64,000 bases of DNA, taken from contig JAQGEQ010000061.1 in the NCBI GenBank assembly GCA_034620365.1, forward strand, positions 310,001-374,000. The letters run 5' to 3'. The notes beneath the pieces were generated by a model. The model saw only the letters and a list, made by a program, of their open reading frames with translations, searched no databases and was not told the DNA's origin. A program made the position numbers and the translations under genes. The stretch comes from Pegea sp. RAD2-039. Taxonomy: Eukaryota; Chordata; Thaliacea; Salpida; Salpidae. This document shows, piece by piece, positions 37,724 through 48,400 of this stretch (within the stretch, counting starts at the first letter, position 1; each line of letters begins with the position of its first letter).

Positions 37724-38451
37724 AAAACTATTTCTCAATTGCACTCTTTTTATCTAAAAATATGAAACTTATGTAGGCTTATGCTCGTGTCATGATTATT
37801 TATTACTATTTTTATTTAAGTTAAGATACATTTTAAAATTGAGTTTTTAATGGCAAACGATTTCTTTTAGTATTTGGAAATTAGAATGTATAAAAAACTA
37901 ACTTGACAAATTTTAAGATTATTCAACTGGAATGTTTTTTCTAATTTTATTGTTAAATTTTTCAATTATTCAAATTTATATTTTTTAAAAGTTGCAATAA
38001 AAAATTTAAAGAATAAAGCATTAGAAAGAATCAATAAATTTCTGCTACAGCCTAATCCAATTTAATAAAGTTCTACAAACACTAAAATTCTTAAAAAATA
38101 CTTTCAGATCTTATACACTTGAAGATTTCGATACAATATTGAGTACTTTGAAATATATTTGATTTTATTTAAAAGTAATTTTCCTTTCTTTATTTAGTAA
38201 AGAATAGAAAACACTAAAAAAGAAAATACTAAAATAAACTGAAGTATTTCTCTCCATACAAATCTATATCCTGAAATATGAAACAAACTTAACTTTATAA
38301 ACTGCTTTCAAAGTAAAAAACATTTTATAATATTTAACTAGATTTTTTATGATAAAAATCACATCTAACAAACTAAGAACTGATTACCATTAAAAGTTTC
38401 TTTCAAACTAAAATTGTTAAACCTATTAGCTGTAGAGTTATTAACGAAACG
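37724..38451. other. Intergenic, convergent 3' ends
   Basis: AT-rich sequence between the TMTC stop (plus) and the stop of the next gene (minus). It should hold both 3' UTRs. Nothing else seen. Confidence 0.4.
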
Positions 38452-39858
38452 TTAAAGAAGATTTATTGTTAACATCCAATAACCTCGGCTGCCTGCGTAT
38501 TTTGTTTGCAAATCACTTTCTGCATCAGTTGATAAGTCAGATTGAAATAATTCATCTAGCTTTTGTTGTCCGTAAATCCTTTCATTTAAAAGCCATTCCT
38601 CTTCTTTCTGCTTTTGCTGCTCTTTTTTAAACTCTTTATAAATTTTGTATCGTTGATATCTTTCTAAATCTTTTGGTGATCTATAAGGTTTTCTTCTGTA
38701 GAATGTTTCTAAGTCTTAAACTTTTTCAAATTATTAGACATGAACAGAATCAGTTACATCAACAAACAGTATTATGAGATTTTAATTTGATCAAATATAT
38801 ATATGTAAGAACTGAGCACTTACTGAATAATGTCCAAAGTATGTTGTTGTATTATATACCGTTCTTCTTCTGCAATCATATAAATCATCGTTATTATCAT
38901 TATTACATAATTATCAAGTCATTACATTTTTAAATATGAAAATCTACGACAAACTGATTTGTAAACTAATTTACTAATAAAATATTTTTGTTGTAAACTG
39001 ATAACTTAATGAACAATTGTTCACCTTTACTAATTTTATTTCTTAATCTTTCTTTTGATGGAGCAACAAACAAGTTTATAAAAACTGTTCTATTATCTTT
39101 CACTATACGGTCTTGAATTCTATGAAAACTATGAGTTCTACGAATGCAAATATCATCAGTAGCTTCAAATGCTCCAAAGATTACTGGAAGACTCAGTTTT
39201 CCTGGAAAAAGTTTTAATAATGATTATTATGAAACGGTTACATTTAGTCAAAGCCTTTATGCGTTCTACTTTTGATGTTATTAAGTAGAATACATTATTT
39301 AATATCTAAAAGTTAGAAAAGAAGTATTTACTTGTAAAAACGGTTTAATTATAAAGAGTTCTACAAATTATCAAATTTCAATTTTAGTTTAAATCTGACA
39401 AATGAAATTTTATAAAACAATTTGCTTTAGATGATAAATGGTTTTAAACATCTTGTATGATCTTTCTGTAAATCTTATAATTTATTTAAGATTATTTTTA
39501 TTTACGTCGATAGTCGCTTACTTTGAGGTAACAACTTCTTAAACAATTCTTCTTCATTTTTTCTGGATGCTTTTCGTAATGCTTGATTGTAAATTCTTTT
39601 ATTTTCTTTTTTAATTTCTTCGTCAGTTTTCACATTTTGTTCATTAACTTCTTCTATAGTAATCTCGCTGTAATCTTTGTCTAATGGTTGTTCATCAGTC
39701 TTCTCGTTGTATATAATGTCAGCACTATTGTTATACAAAATAGTTTTCGGTTCTCTAATTTCATCAGCATCTGCAAAATTAAAGTCTTTTGAAGATTCTG
39801 AATAAGTTGGTTCAGTATTTTCATAAGTTGAGGTGTCACTCGAGCTTTCAGAGCTCAT
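38452..39858 (-). CDS. Unrecognised charged, coiled-coil-prone protein; one junction out of frame
   Basis: I do not recognise this gene. Four exons: 39858-39522, 39201-39025, 38869-38824, 38708-38452. ATG at 39858 opens a Ser/Glu-rich acidic N-terminus (MSSESSSDTSTYEN), then a Lys/Glu helix-forming stretch (KKENKRIYNQALRKASRKNE), a more hydrophobic block in exon 2 (RKLSLPVIFGAFEATDDICI, then RTVFINLFVAPSK), EEERYIIQQHTLDII in exon 3, and a basic coiled-coil-prone block in exon 4 (FYRRKPYRSPKDLERYQRYK, EEEWLLNERIYGQQKLDELF) to a TAA stop at 38452. Exons 1-3 join cleanly (donors GTAAGC and GTGAAC, acceptors CAG), but the exon 3 donor leaves phase 2 while exon 4 needs phase 1. Either a one-base indel, a missed micro-exon or a decaying gene. 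Composition suggests a cytoskeletal or ciliary-type helical protein, but that is inference only. About 270 codons. Confidence 0.6.
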
Positions 39859-40469
39859 TTTTTTCGTTTGTTTATTCACGACTTCAACTTTTTCATCGAT
39901 GGTGAAATCGATTCATTAAAAAGAGATTAAATGTTGAATGGCTGGAGTATGACGAAACAAAAACTGCTAAATACTCAACAGCATTGATAAGGATCTTCAA
40001 CTATTTGTAAATTTATATTTTAAAAGCAAAACTGTTGATGAAGTATTTAATTTGATACAAATTACACAATTCTTCCTTCTGTTTTTTATTCGTATCAACT
40101 TTTGTTTTGACGTTTCTTAGGAAACCTTCTTATAACAAGTCTTCGAAAACTTTCACTGCGAACTGATATATGAAAGAATAGATTTTAGTACACGCAATAT
40201 AAAATATTCTTGATTTTAAGAACATATCAACTAAGGAAGTTTTATAAATGAAAATATGAATCTAATTCGGCAAAATCTTGTTTGTAAATTTTTCTAGTCT
40301 TTCAATTTTGATCTAAAGCTAATTTAAGAGTTTCATCATAAAGCACATAATTGAAAAGAAGGTAATTATCTTTTGTGAAACCTTTTCTGTATAAAACCCT
40401 AATAACAGTGTGGACAAAGTCTAGCTGATATTTCTGATCTGATATAAATTTGCCCGTCTCCGTAACAAC
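39859..40469. other. Intergenic region
   Basis: AT-rich upstream region of the unrecognised gene; no ORF or repeat supported until the SINE fragment at about 40.47 kb. Confidence 0.4.
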
Positions 40470-40600
40470 GGTTCTGTTCCCCTACACAACCTTGTTGGCG
40501 TGGAGAGTGGAATCCTGTTGCATGGGCAACAACTGGATCTTCATAACTTCTGCCCTGGCTTTCAGTATGGCTATTCTTGGTCGAAGCAGGTCATTTCTTC
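40470..40600 (+). repeat. SINE 3' fragment, second copy of the 44.4-kb element
   Basis: About 110-130 bp matches the tail of the element at 44,428-44,800. The most conserved core is GCATGGGCAACAACTGGATC followed by a CATAA-TTCT-CCTGGCTTTC segment and a shared end TCGGTCGAAG/TTGGTCGAAG. The tRNA-like head is missing here, as expected for a 5'-truncated copy. More GC-rich than its surroundings. Confidence 0.7.
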
Positions 40601-41261
40601 TCTTAATATAAATTTATTTATAAAATTATGTGATATACAGGTCACTTGTATTTGCTGATCAGTTTTTTATAATTGTCACAAGCCAGTTTACACCAATGAT
40701 GTAAATTTGTTTTAGGTTCATCTAAGATGCGAGTTCAGGCTTAAATAACTAATTAGTGATCGAAAATCAAGGAAAATGAAGCGGATAAAACTTCACTGGA
40801 TGTCTGCGGACTTTTGGATGACATCACAAACTCTTCTAGATAACATTTTTACAATTTTTCTGCTGAGGTTGAATGCTCCAAAGACTATTTTGATGGTGAC
40901 ACAAAAAAACCGGAGATTTTTGAACAAACTGTCATTTTTATTCCAAAGATTTATTATTGGGGATGAAGTGAAGATTTGAATGATTGAAAAAATAACTCCA
41001 GATGAACAAAGAAAATCAGGTAGTAGCTGCTATGTTCATGTATTATATTTAAATAATTGGCGAAGTTACCAGGAATGAACTAAACCAAGTCATCAGCCAA
41101 CAACTTATTCGCAACTTTAACAAATTTTATAAATAAAAAAAATAGTTCGAATTATAAATTACAACAAAAAGATCATTTAAAAGAAATTGAAGAGGATCTT
41201 CAAGACTCCAATCATTTCTTTACAATTGACTAAAACATCTTTTGGGAGGTGGAAGATGAGT
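40601..41261. other. Intergenic region
   Basis: AT-rich, 3' of HSP60. A 67-codon plus-strand ORF at 40,776-40,979 has no family resemblance. Nothing supported. Confidence 0.35.
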
Positions 41262-43445
41262 TTACATCATTCCTCCCATTCCACCCATACCTCCCATGCC
41301 ACCCATTCCTGCTCCTGGCATTGGAGGAGCATCTTCCTTCGGTTCATCGGTGATGACACACTCAGCTGTTGTGAGGAGTGACGCGACTCCAGAAGCATCC
41401 AAGATACCTTGCCGGACTACTTTAGCAGGATCAATGATTCCACTTTCGACCATGTTACAATATTTATCTTCTCTGGCATCGTATCCGTAATCTCCTGACT
41501 GAGTGAGAAGTTTTTCGGTGACTAATTGACCCTCTTTGCCAGCGTTGTTGGCGATCTGTGTGCAAGGAACACGGAGCACCTTCAAGATGATGTCCATGCC
41601 GATTTGTTCGTCTCTGAGATGTAATCTTATAAGAAGTTGATAATTGGATCAAATATCGTTACTTTGTGACTCCTTGAAGTTGAGAGACTTTTGGATGACA
41701 TCTAAGAAGAGCAACTCCACCTCCAGGCACGATTCCTTCTTCCACAGCAGCTCGAGTGGCATTTAGAGCGTCTGTGACGCGATCTTTCTTCTCGTTCACT
41801 TCAACTTCACTACTTCCTCCAACCTAGGATGGAAGAGTTTCAATTTGAAATTGAAATGTTGGAGAAACAACTGACTTTGAGAACGGCAACACCGCTAGCC
41901 AACTTTGCTACTCGTTCGTTTAGCTTCTCCTTCTCATATTCACTAGTTGTAGCATCCATCTGTTCGATGATTTGGTTTACACGATTTTCTACGTCGACTT
42001 CGCTTCCTTTTCCGCGTAGCAACAGACAATCGTCCTTAGTGATGGCTACTTCTTCAACCTGTTAAGCATTTAGTTTTTTGACAACAGTCAAAAAGTTACT
42101 TGAATTTTGACTAACTCGTCCTAAATCTCCGAGCGAAACCTCTTCAATTTTCAAGTCGAGTCCTTCATCACCAAAGACTCGACCACCAGTAGCAATGGCC
42201 ATATCGTTTAGAGTATTTTTTCGATTATCTCCAAAACCTTGACAACATTTTTCCGTTAAAATAAAACCCAATTTATAGTTAGAAGCAAGAAGGTACCAGG
42301 TGCTTTGACGGCAGCAACTTGAAGGCCAACCTTCAATCTGTTTACAACGAGAGTTGTTAGAGCTTCTCCATCAATGTCTTCAGCAATAATAATAAGTGGT
42401 TTACGTTGCCCGTTTGCCAATTCTAAAGCAGGGACAATTTGCTAAAAAGTAAAAAAAAGTTGAAAAAAAAAGTTTGAAAATCAACAAATTGATGTACCTG
42501 AATTGAGCTGATTTTTTTTTGAGAAAATAAAATAAAGGCATCCTGATATTCGACCTTTTGCCCTTTTGCTGAATTGATGAAGTAAGGTGAGATGTAGCCT
42601 CTATCAAACTTCATCCCTTCAATCACTTCTAGCTCATCATTTAGTGTCTTTCCATCTTTGACTGTGATAACACCATTTCGACCAACTCTCTCCATAGCAT
42701 TTGAGATAAGATTTCCGATTTCATTATCACCATTAGCAGAGATGGTGGCAACTTGAGCAATTTCTTCTGGTGTTGTGACTGGTTTCGACATTGAAGCTAA
42801 TTCTTCTCTAACAACTTCAACAGCTTTCTGAATTCCACGTCTCATCTCAATAGGATTGGCACCACGAGAGATTTTCTCAGAGCCTTCTACAGCAATAGCT
42901 CGGGCAAGTATAGTGGCACTAGTGGTACCGTCACCAGCTTCTTCATTAGTGTTGTTGGCAACATCTTGTACTAGTTTAGCCCCAATATTCATTCCTTTGT
43001 TCTTGAATTCTACGCTCTTAGCAACAGTTACACCATCTTTAGTAACTTTAGGGGCACCCCAAGAGCTTTCAATGATGACATTTCTTCCTTTAGGACCAAG
43101 AGTTACTGCTACAGCATTAGCAAGTAAATCAACACCTAAATTGAGAATCAAAAATAAAATCAAAATAATAGAAAGCATTCATTTAAATAAATAAATTTAT
43201 CAACCAAAGAATATATCAATATATATTTATATATAATTTTATAGAATTTAAAAAATTAAAAGTTAATTAGATCTTAGAAATTAAGATTATCAAAATTCTT
43301 TTAAGGGACACCAACCTTCTATCATTTCTTCTCTAGCAATAGATCCAAATTTCAAATCTTTAGCAGAATAACATCTGGATGCAACTGCCTGAGAAGCTGC
43401 CGGTGAAAAAACAGCCTTTCTTACTGCTCGTGACAAATGATACAT
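41262..43445 (-). CDS. HSPD1: Mitochondrial 60-kDa chaperonin (HSP60)
   Basis: Group I chaperonin that folds imported proteins in the mitochondrial matrix together with HSP10. Seven exons in phase, 576 aa (usual about 573): 43445-43316, 43135-42498, 42441-42297, 42237-42116, 42058-41876, 41823-41663, 41613-41262. Residues 1-26 form a basic, Ser/Ala-rich presequence ([13 protein letters not shown]) before AKDLKFG. Then [13 protein letters not shown], the ATP-site block [25 protein letters not shown], the apical-domain [74 protein letters not shown] and the C-terminal GGM repeats ([17 protein letters not shown]). Several introns are under 70 bp. No frame damage. Confidence 0.97.
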
Positions 43446-44427
43446 TTTAAAGATTTTGATTTAAATGCTTAATCTGAAATAACCTAAAAAATAAAAGAAA
43501 TAAAATAAAACTATTATGGAAATTATGATTTTTTACCTCATAATTAAAAAATAATTGATTTATTTGTTTAGACAATTTTAAAATTAATTTCAATAATTAT
43601 GAAAAAATTTAATTTATATAACTATCGACCAAAAACTAATTATTAATTTAAATAATTATTAAAATTTAAAAGTAAAAACATTAAAGAAAAATTATTATTC
43701 AACTTGAAAAAAAAACTAATTTAGCTGATTTATAGGAATGAAGATATAATAAATTTATATTAATAAACTTTTCTACCTGAGATTAAATATAGAATTAGAT
43801 TAGAATAATTTAAAAAAAGAATAAACATTTATATTATTAATTTAAAATCGTTAAGTAGAACATTAGAGCCAGTAAGGTTTGTACAATTCGTTAAAAAGTT
43901 TTGTTCAAGTTTATTTCTTTAAAACTTTTTTCACATGAAACTGATGAAAAAAAATCATACATGACAAAATTAGTCAAAAAACAGTTTACTTTTATAATCT
44001 ATTAAATTCTACTTAATGATACAAAACAAAAATGAACTTGAAAAATAAGAGTCTAATTTGCAAGCAAGTAGCGCGACGGTATAGGCTGGTTCTTGTAGGT
44101 CAAAAGGACCATAGCAAGACTTCAAGCACGTGTGTAATTTATAGAGAATTCTAGAACAGAAAGTTTATTTTTTGTTGTTCGGAAACCCTTACCGCTTTAA
44201 TTAAAGCATAAAAAGTATATTTCGACAAATGATGTAACATAAATACAACCTAAAATAACAAAAATAATCTTTTTTTATAAACAGTACTCTTAAATAAAAA
44301 AGTTTATAACATTTCAACCTTATTTCAAAATAAATAATAAAATATTTTTGTATCAAAAATAGCAATACCAATAATTAAGAGTCAAAAGCAGCGTAGATGT
44401 TTTTAATCGCAGGATATAAAGTTTTCC
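43446..44427. other. HSP60 upstream region
   Basis: Very AT-rich; no ORF. I saw no convincing heat-shock element cluster (alternating NGAAN/NTTCN). Confidence 0.35.
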
Positions 44428-44800
44428 GTCTCCGAAGTGCAGTGGTTATTACGCCCGCCTGATATGCGGAAGGTCCTGGATTCGAGCCCAGGCTGACACA
44501 TATTCGATACAAAGAAAAGTCCAAGAAACCCGGATAGAAAGGCTTTGATAGTCTGGTTAATGACAACACTTTTAAGAGACACAAACATCCGAATTTAAAG
44601 CTGAAGCCTCGTAGGCAGTTTATCACTGTACTCAGTGTCGTTCTGGCAGCTCATGCGACGCCAGCCGGGCGTAGCCGTGTCAGTCCATCTGTTCCACTTC
44701 ATACCTTGTTATCGTAGATTCCTGCTGCATGGGCAACAACTGGATCTCCATAATTTCTATCCTGGCTTTCTGCATGGCCGTTCTCGGTCGAAGATCAATT
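44428..44800 (+). repeat. tRNA-derived SINE, full-length-looking copy
   Basis: The first 73 bases (44428-44500) look like a tRNA gene: acceptor-like GTCTCCG, an A-box-like GTGCAGTGGTTA, a four-pair anticodon stem (CCGC/GCGG) around the seven-base loop CTGATAT (anticodon position GAT, isoleucine), and a T-arm/B-box GGATTCGAGCC with near-complementary stem. Acceptor pairing with CTGACAC is only 5 of 7, so this is a degenerate tRNA-like head rather than a working tRNA. About 300 further bases of GC-richer unrelated body follow, and the last about 110 are repeated at 40.47-40.60 kb. That combination (Pol III boxes, non-tRNA body, dispersed tail) defines a SINE. Confidence 0.75.
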
Positions 44801-45434
44801 TTTCTTCTTAAAGTTATCATAATGGTAAAATTTAAATGCTACAAATCTGGGTTAAACAAACTTTGATAGTATACTAAAGATTCCTATTGCACTATTAGTT
44901 TCATCTTTATTATTACAAAAAAATAAGTTCTTGCAAAAGTAGAATTAGCCGCAAATAATTTTATTAATTTATAGCCGATATATATGAATTTAATTGAAAG
45001 TAAAACCCATGGTTTTAAAAGTAAATTAAAGTTAGATAATTGAATGATTTTACCTTCTTCACAAAAGTTTGGTGTGAAACTAATTAATGTAAATATCACA
45101 AAGACTCAGTGTTAACTTTATCTCAATGTTCTACAAAACTACAAACTTCTTCATTTATTTAAGTTTTTACAATCCGTAATTTCTTCTTCATACTGCTCTA
45201 CAGTATCAACTTCCTATCTACTACATTAATCAGAACAAGATTACTTCTGTTCAAGTGTAATTATCTATTTGTTGCTTCAGCCAACTATATTTCAAAACAA
45301 TTAAATAAAATCATTTTTCGATTTTATAAGAATTCCGAACAAATTTTATAATTTTGAGCCACGACAATAAGTTTCAACTCAAAAAAAAAAAACAGAAGAA
45401 TAAAAAGAACTAAACATCTTTTACTGAAAGAGCT
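44801..45434. other. Intergenic region
   Basis: AT-rich, between the SINE and the 3' end of the SYCP2-like gene; nothing supported. Confidence 0.35.
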
Positions 45435-48400
45435 TTATTCAAACTCCTTATGGATTTCTTGTTCGATTATATGGGAACATTTAGCAAGCTGCTTTTGGTA
45501 ACTTCCAAAATTTCGGCTTTCTTCATCCAAAAAATTTTTGTGAACTTTTTCTAGAGCATCCGCACTGCAACATCTTTGATGTAACATCAACAGCTAAAGA
45601 TTTAGTAAATACCTGGAGATGGCTCTATGTATTAGTTTAGAATACTCCTTTTGATAAACACTGAGAAAACCTTCAGCGTTTTTATGAAGCTGTTGAAGCT
45701 TTTGTTTTACTAATTTATGTTCCTTTTTCATACCCAACAAAGTTTTGTTGAGTTTCTTCACGCTATTTTTACTAAACGAATGTTCTTAATTAGATGAAAT
45801 TAGTTAGTTAACTGCATTTACTTTCTTTCAACAAGGGTTTCAGCTTCTTTGTGAAAACTTTTCAACATTTTATCTTGTTCCACTATTCTACTAGATACCT
45901 TGACTTGCTTACTCCTGTATCTTTGAGAAAATAAATTATTCCAACATTAAATGATTATTTAGGTTGGAAAATGTTTTCAGTTAAGATACTCACAAAGTAG
46001 TTGCTTCATTGTTGTTAGAACCTTCTTTACTAGAATAGCTCTGCAAATAAATTTCTTTTTATAAAAATATTAACCACAATTGAAGATACTGACAGGTTTT
46101 TCACTATCTTTTACACGACTAGCTTTTGATCTGCGGGAAAAATACAAATGTTGTTTATAAAAATTACATCGATTGATATTTGACAAAATGAAAACTTAAC
46201 AACTCAAATTAAATGAAAATTATTTTATAAAATTGTTCATATGAAAAGGTGAGAAGAAAATAAAGCTGATAAACTAGTGGCTTACTCGGAAAACTCAGTC
46301 TTCTCATTATTATATACCAAACATCTTTTGATAATGTCACTAATAGTTTTTACTTCACTGGTTTTTTCTTCGACATCTTTCAAGTAAGAAATGAGGAATA
46401 TATGTTGAGAAATATATAGAAGTTATTTGGTAATAAATCAGTAATTAGCATAATGATATATTCTGTTGAAATATTTAATTCAACTTTTAATATTTGTAAA
46501 TGAAAGGATATTTTTCTGCTTCTTTTCTTTGGTGAGTGTGTTTCCGTATCCTTGTTACGCAGACTTCGTTTAGGGGTTATATTACTACGGACAGCAAATT
46601 CATTTGGTACTTCTTGATCAGTTATGTCCTGAAAAGTTGTTAGTGACAATAGAGCAAGATAATTCTTGAAATCCTCACTTCAGTAAAAGTTTCTCCTTTA
46701 ACTGGACTGAACGTTTTGATTTTTTTAGCTTTAGCAGCAGACAGTTGTTTAGAGAAGTAGTTTTTTTCATAATCTACACTATTTAGCTTAGGAGTCTGTA
46801 GATACGATGAGAAATAATAATATTACAATAAACAATAGATTTGAGCAACCTTAAAGCTAGAAGTGACTTGTGAGGTGGGAGCAACAATCACATGAACATC
46901 TTCACTCTAATAAAAGAGGAATTATGAAATGAAAGGAAGTTTATTTGCTACTTACAAGGTCTTCAGCTATGATATCATCGAATGAAAAATTCAGATTTTG
47001 AGGTTTGAATTTCAAAATAGGTGAATCAACTGCAATCTATCATCAAAAAAGTCTTTAATTATCTGATATGTTGATCAAAAACTCACGGTCGGCTTCTCTC
47101 GTTCAATTTCCGGACTTGGTTGGCTCTAAAATAGAAAAAGTTCAAAGATTTAGTCATTAATATGATTTTATAAAACTTACTTCAACGTTTTTTGGAGGAT
47201 GATATTCTACGTCATCAACATCGTCATCAATGTCTTCTTCAGAATCTCTAACTTCTTTATAATAAGTTTTCTTTTCATTTTTTCTCAACTTGAAAAGTTA
47301 AAATAGTTGAATTAAAGACGAATGATTTTGAAAGAAATTAAAAATACATTTTTAACCATCGATGTAGCAACAGCTGGTTCCTTGATCTTGTTTGTAAATG
47401 GTTTTTTATTCAAATTCTTGTTGTCACCACGAACTGAAACCTTTGTAGCAAATAAGAATACTTCATAAAAATTGCATCTAACATTAAGCTGAACAGAAAT
47501 ACTTTTCTAAGAAGCTAGTCATTAAATGAAATAACTTCAAAAAGGAAATAATTTAAGAAAGAGGACTAACTTTCTCATCTACTCCCTCACAATTATCATC
47601 AACGCTCTTTTTTCGATTATTACCAGCAGAAGATTTCTAAAATATTTAAAAGTTATAAAAGATGAAGATCAGAAAACAATTCATCTATTTATTCAACAAT
47701 TTAATAAAAACTTGTAATCTTACAATACAATTAATATCTTCACATCAACTGACCTTTTTCGAAACAGCTCTTTTAACATTCCTTTTCTGGTGTTTTTTAA
47801 CGGTAGGTGAAATTAAATCCAGAGCGTAAGGATCAGCTGCAGACTGATTATCCACAAACAAAGTTGGCAAGTTCTTTGTCTGTTTTTTGGTTGGACCGTA
47901 AGTCATTATATGCGGCCGGGCATTCGTAAAGATGCCAGTTTCTTCATTTTTTTTCTTGGTGTTATTTTTACATATCCAGCTTGGTTCATCATCACAAGAG
48001 TTAGCTGCGGAGATGGATTATTTGATGGAATTTAAAGCAGCAAATTGTTTGTTAGAAATTACCAGATGAAGTGTCAGATGGACATTCATCAGATGAATCA
48101 AATATTCTTTTCTTCACTTCACGTTCTAAATAACAACAGAAGATGGATGAAAAAGTTGGATTAATTTTGCAACAAATTACTTTCATTCTTCTTTTCAATA
48201 AATGGTTTTTTGAATTGATTTTGAGAATTATTTTTGGAGGTTTTCTGCAGGAAGAGAGATATTTATACTAAAGTTTCAAATAAATCAGACTAGCTCACAT
48301 CAATACTGCTTTCTTGGACTTCAGCTTCATTGAATGCTTTCGTTTCTGGTTGCAATAATAATAGAAATTTCAGACAGAAACTTCAAAATACTTTTTTCAT

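Noticed and set aside
44428..44500. Functional tRNA-Ile (GAT) gene
   Set aside because: Acceptor, D and T stems have mismatches, and the head is fused to a repeated body, so a SINE explains it better.
44375..44626. Minus-strand 83- and 61-codon ORFs
   Set aside because: They run antisense through the tRNA-like head of the SINE; no protein similarity.
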